DNA from: Microvirga arabica
Lineage (GTDB): Bacteria > Pseudomonadota > Alphaproteobacteria > Rhizobiales > Beijerinckiaceae
Assembly: GCF_016811235.1 (NCBI RefSeq)
Contig: NZ_JAFBID010000006.1
Span: 1 to 64,000, forward strand
Length of the DNA stretch: 64,000 bases
Direction: 5' to 3'
Shown: piece after piece, positions 62,407 through 64,000 of the stretch
Layout of the letters: every line of letters begins with the position of its first letter
Numbering within the stretch: position 1 is the first letter of the stretch
The notes under the pieces: generated by a model
Databases searched by the model: none
The model's input: the letters and a program-made list of their open reading frames with translations, nothing else
What the model was told of the DNA's origin: nothing
Program-made: the position numbers and the translations under genes

Positions 62407-63387
62407 ATGCTGACAAAAAGAACATTCGCCGCTGCCGCCGTCAGCCTGTGCGCCGCATTGCTGAGCGGCACCGCCAGTGCCCAGACCACGCTACGCTCGG
62501 CCGACATCCATCCAGATGGATACCCAACCGTCGAAGCCGTCAAGCATTTCGGCTCCCTGCTGGAGAAGAAAACCAACGGCCGGTACAAGGTGCAGGTCTT
62601 CCACTCTGCCCAGCTGGGCCAGGAAAAGGACACCATCGAGCAGACCCGCTTCGGCGTCATCGATCTGAACCGGATCAATATGGGTCCGTTCAACAACCTG
62701 ATCCCTGAGACCCTGGTGCCCGGCCTTCCCTTCATCTTCCGTTCCGTCGACCATATGCGCAAGACCATGGACGGCCCCATCGGCGACCAGATCCTGAAGG
62801 CGTTCGAGCCTCATGGCCTCGTGGCGCTGGCCTTCTACGACTCGGGCGCCCGGTCCTTCTACAACTCCAAGCGCCCCATCAACACGCCGGCCGACCTGAA
62901 GGGCATGAAAGTTCGGGTGATCCAGTCCGACCTCTTCCTCGATATGGTCAACGCGCTCGGAGCCAACGCGACCCCGATGCCTCCGGGAGAGGTCTACTCG
63001 GCCCTGCAGACGGGCGTGGTCGATGGAGCCGAGAACAACTGGCCGAGCTACGATTCCTTCCGTCACTCCGAGGTGGCGAAGTATTACTCGCTGACCGAGC
63101 ATTCCATGTCGCCGGAAGTGCTGGTGATGTCGAAGAAGAGCTTCGACAAGCTCTCGCCCGAGGACCAGAAGGCGGTGCGCGAAACCGCCAAGGAATCGGT
63201 CGCGAAGATGCGTGAGCTCTGGGAGGCCCGCGAGAAGCAGGCCGAGGCGAAGATCCGGGCCGGCGGCAGCCAGATCAACAACGTCGACAAGCAGCCCTTC
63301 ATCGATGCGATGAAGCCTGTCTATGAGAAGTACGCCAAGGACGCGAAGGTGAAGGACCTCGTGTCCCGCATCCAAGCGATGAACTGA
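62407..63387 (+). CDS. TRAP transporter periplasmic binding protein (DctP family)
   Basis: 326 residues with a signal peptide (about 1-26, LLSGTASAQT) and the DctP fold: TLRSADIHPDGYPTVEAVKHFG, QVFHSAQLGQEKDTIEQTRFGVIDL (in part), LKGMKVRVIQSDLFLDMVNALGANATPMP (in part) with the ligand-binding Arg, and ALQTGVVDGAENNWPSYDSF. It captures an organic acid or similar compound. A near-ideal Shine-Dalgarno sequence (AAGGAGGA) precedes the ATG. A terminator-like hairpin separates it from dctQ, so the binding protein is probably made in excess. Confidence 0.93.
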   Translation: MLTKRTFAAAAVSLCAALLSGTASAQTTLRSADIHPDGYPTVEAVKHFGSLLEKKTNGRYKVQVFHSAQLGQEKDTIEQTRFGVIDLNRINMGPFNNLIPETLVPGLPFIFRSVDHMRKTMDGPIGDQILKAFEPHGLVALAFYDSGARSFYNSKRPINTPADLKGMKVRVIQSDLFLDMVNALGANATPMPPGEVYSALQTGVVDGAENNWPSYDSFRHSEVAKYYSLTEHSMSPEVLVMSKKSFDKLSPEDQKAVRETAKESVAKMRELWEAREKQAEAKIRAGGSQINNVDKQPFIDAMKPVYEKYAKDAKVKDLVSRIQAMN

Positions 63388-63410
63388 GTTCGGTCCTCCC
63401 GAACCAAACT

Positions 63411-63436
63411 GGGCCGGCTACGGCCGGCCCCTTTTT
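63411..63436 (+). terminator. Attenuating terminator between dctP and dctQ
   Basis: GGGCCGGC-TACG-GCCGGCCC followed by CTTTTT: a perfect eight-pair GC stem and U-tract inside the operon, 24 bases after dctP. It would let only part of the transcripts reach the membrane subunit genes. Confidence 0.85.
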
Positions 63437-63455
63437 CCGCTGGAGATCTTGATCG

Positions 63456-63995
63456 ATGCGCGATGGTCTTGCCGCGCTGTCCCGAATCCTGGCTGTCGTG
63501 AACCGCGCGGCGCTTTGGATTTCCGGAGTCGGGCTCATTTTGATGACGGCCTTCGTCGCCTGGCAGGTATTTGGACGATATGTGCTGAACCAGTCCCCGA
63601 GCTGGACCGAGCCGGCGTCTTTGCTGCTGATGAGCTGGTTCATTCTTCTCGGCTCTGCCGTCGGCGTGCGGGAGGGCAACCATCTCGGCTTCGAGATCGG
63701 CCTCCATCATGCGCCCTCCGGCCTGCGGCAGGTCATGCTCGCCGTCACCGAGGTGCTGGTGATGATCTTCGGAGGAGCCATGGCGTGGTACGGCACGATG
63801 CTGGCCATGGAAACCTGGTCCGCCGCCATGCCGGGTCTGCCCATCCCCCAGGGCCTCGATTATGTGCCCCTCGCCGTGGGTGGTGCGTTGATTGCTCTTT
63901 TTTCCTTTGAAAAGCTCGTTCGCCTTCTCCTGGCCGGGGAAGAGGCGCCGATGGTCCGCCCGGGCGAGCCTCATCTCGTTGCCGTGAAGGAATGA
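63456..63995 (+). CDS. TRAP transporter small membrane subunit (DctQ family)
   Basis: 179 residues with four membrane helices (about 20-42, 50-70, 92-112 and 132-155). FVAWQVFGRYVLNQSPSWTEPASLLLMSWFILLG (in parts) and VGVREGNHLGFEI are DctQ signatures. It would pair with a large DctM subunit, which must begin just past the right edge, as only five bases remain after the stop. Confidence 0.92.
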   Translation: MRDGLAALSRILAVVNRAALWISGVGLILMTAFVAWQVFGRYVLNQSPSWTEPASLLLMSWFILLGSAVGVREGNHLGFEIGLHHAPSGLRQVMLAVTEVLVMIFGGAMAWYGTMLAMETWSAAMPGLPIPQGLDYVPLAVGGALIALFSFEKLVRLLLAGEEAPMVRPGEPHLVAVKE

Positions 63996-64000
63996 CCTCA

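Overview
The window reads as chromosomal DNA of a GC-rich alphaproteobacterium, most likely in Hyphomicrobiales (Rhizobiales), perhaps near Microvirga/Methylobacteriaceae. The order is supported by the BcsN-type cellulose operon, EcfG-like promoters (GGAAC-N17-GTT), CtrA-like half-sites and the small 'FPASDPPS' protein; the genus is a guess. No rRNA, tRNA, CRISPR array, prophage or insertion sequence was seen.

Region 1 (1-12.1 kb, all minus strand) is a sessility block. A bcs operon (bcsN, bcsA, bcsB, bcsZ, TPR protein) runs into a Wsp-like chemosensory operon (CheW, CheR-TPR, CheW, receptor cut by the left edge). Known Wsp systems control c-di-GMP, and this BcsA has a C-terminal PilZ domain. 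bcsA, bcsB and probably the TPR gene each carry a frameshift, so the operon is decaying or this stretch is poorly sequenced.

Region 2 (12.4-24.1 kb): a Bcr/CflA-type exporter; a LysR regulator divergent from a glutaryl-CoA dehydrogenase / DapB-like / CoA-transferase operon; a TetR gene divergent from an RND efflux pair with a palindromic operator between; a Fur-family protein lacking metal ligands with its own 20-bp palindrome; and a Zur-type regulator.

Region 3 (24.1-41.9 kb): a ribose-type sugar ABC operon with two catabolic enzymes under a divergent LacI regulator; a candidate small RNA with an anti-Shine-Dalgarno loop (31846-31936); a stress-promoter-driven membrane protein; VOC protein, phosphoglucomutase, cyanophycin synthetase plus cyanophycinase; and assorted single genes (TctC-type binding protein, VWA-like protein, DoxX, small proteins).

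Region 4 (42-56.3 kb) is a second biofilm-type block: a CHASE4-like GGDEF-EAL protein, a LuxR regulator with a degenerate receiver, a LysR regulator, and a type I secretion cluster (two ABC subunits, HlyD adaptor, 974-aa repeat protein). The GGDEF-EAL gene and the secretion operon are each preceded by a copy of the same ~80-nt structured leader (42137-42217 and 47681-47760). This is the strongest candidate here for an undescribed regulatory element. The secreted protein has an uninterrupted G9 tract upstream of its C-terminus, a possible phase-variation site.

Region 5 (56.5-64 kb): a three-subunit molybdenum aldehyde oxidoreductase (PaoABC type), an MBL-fold hydrolase, and a GntR-type regulator divergent from the start of a TRAP transporter operon that continues past the right edge.
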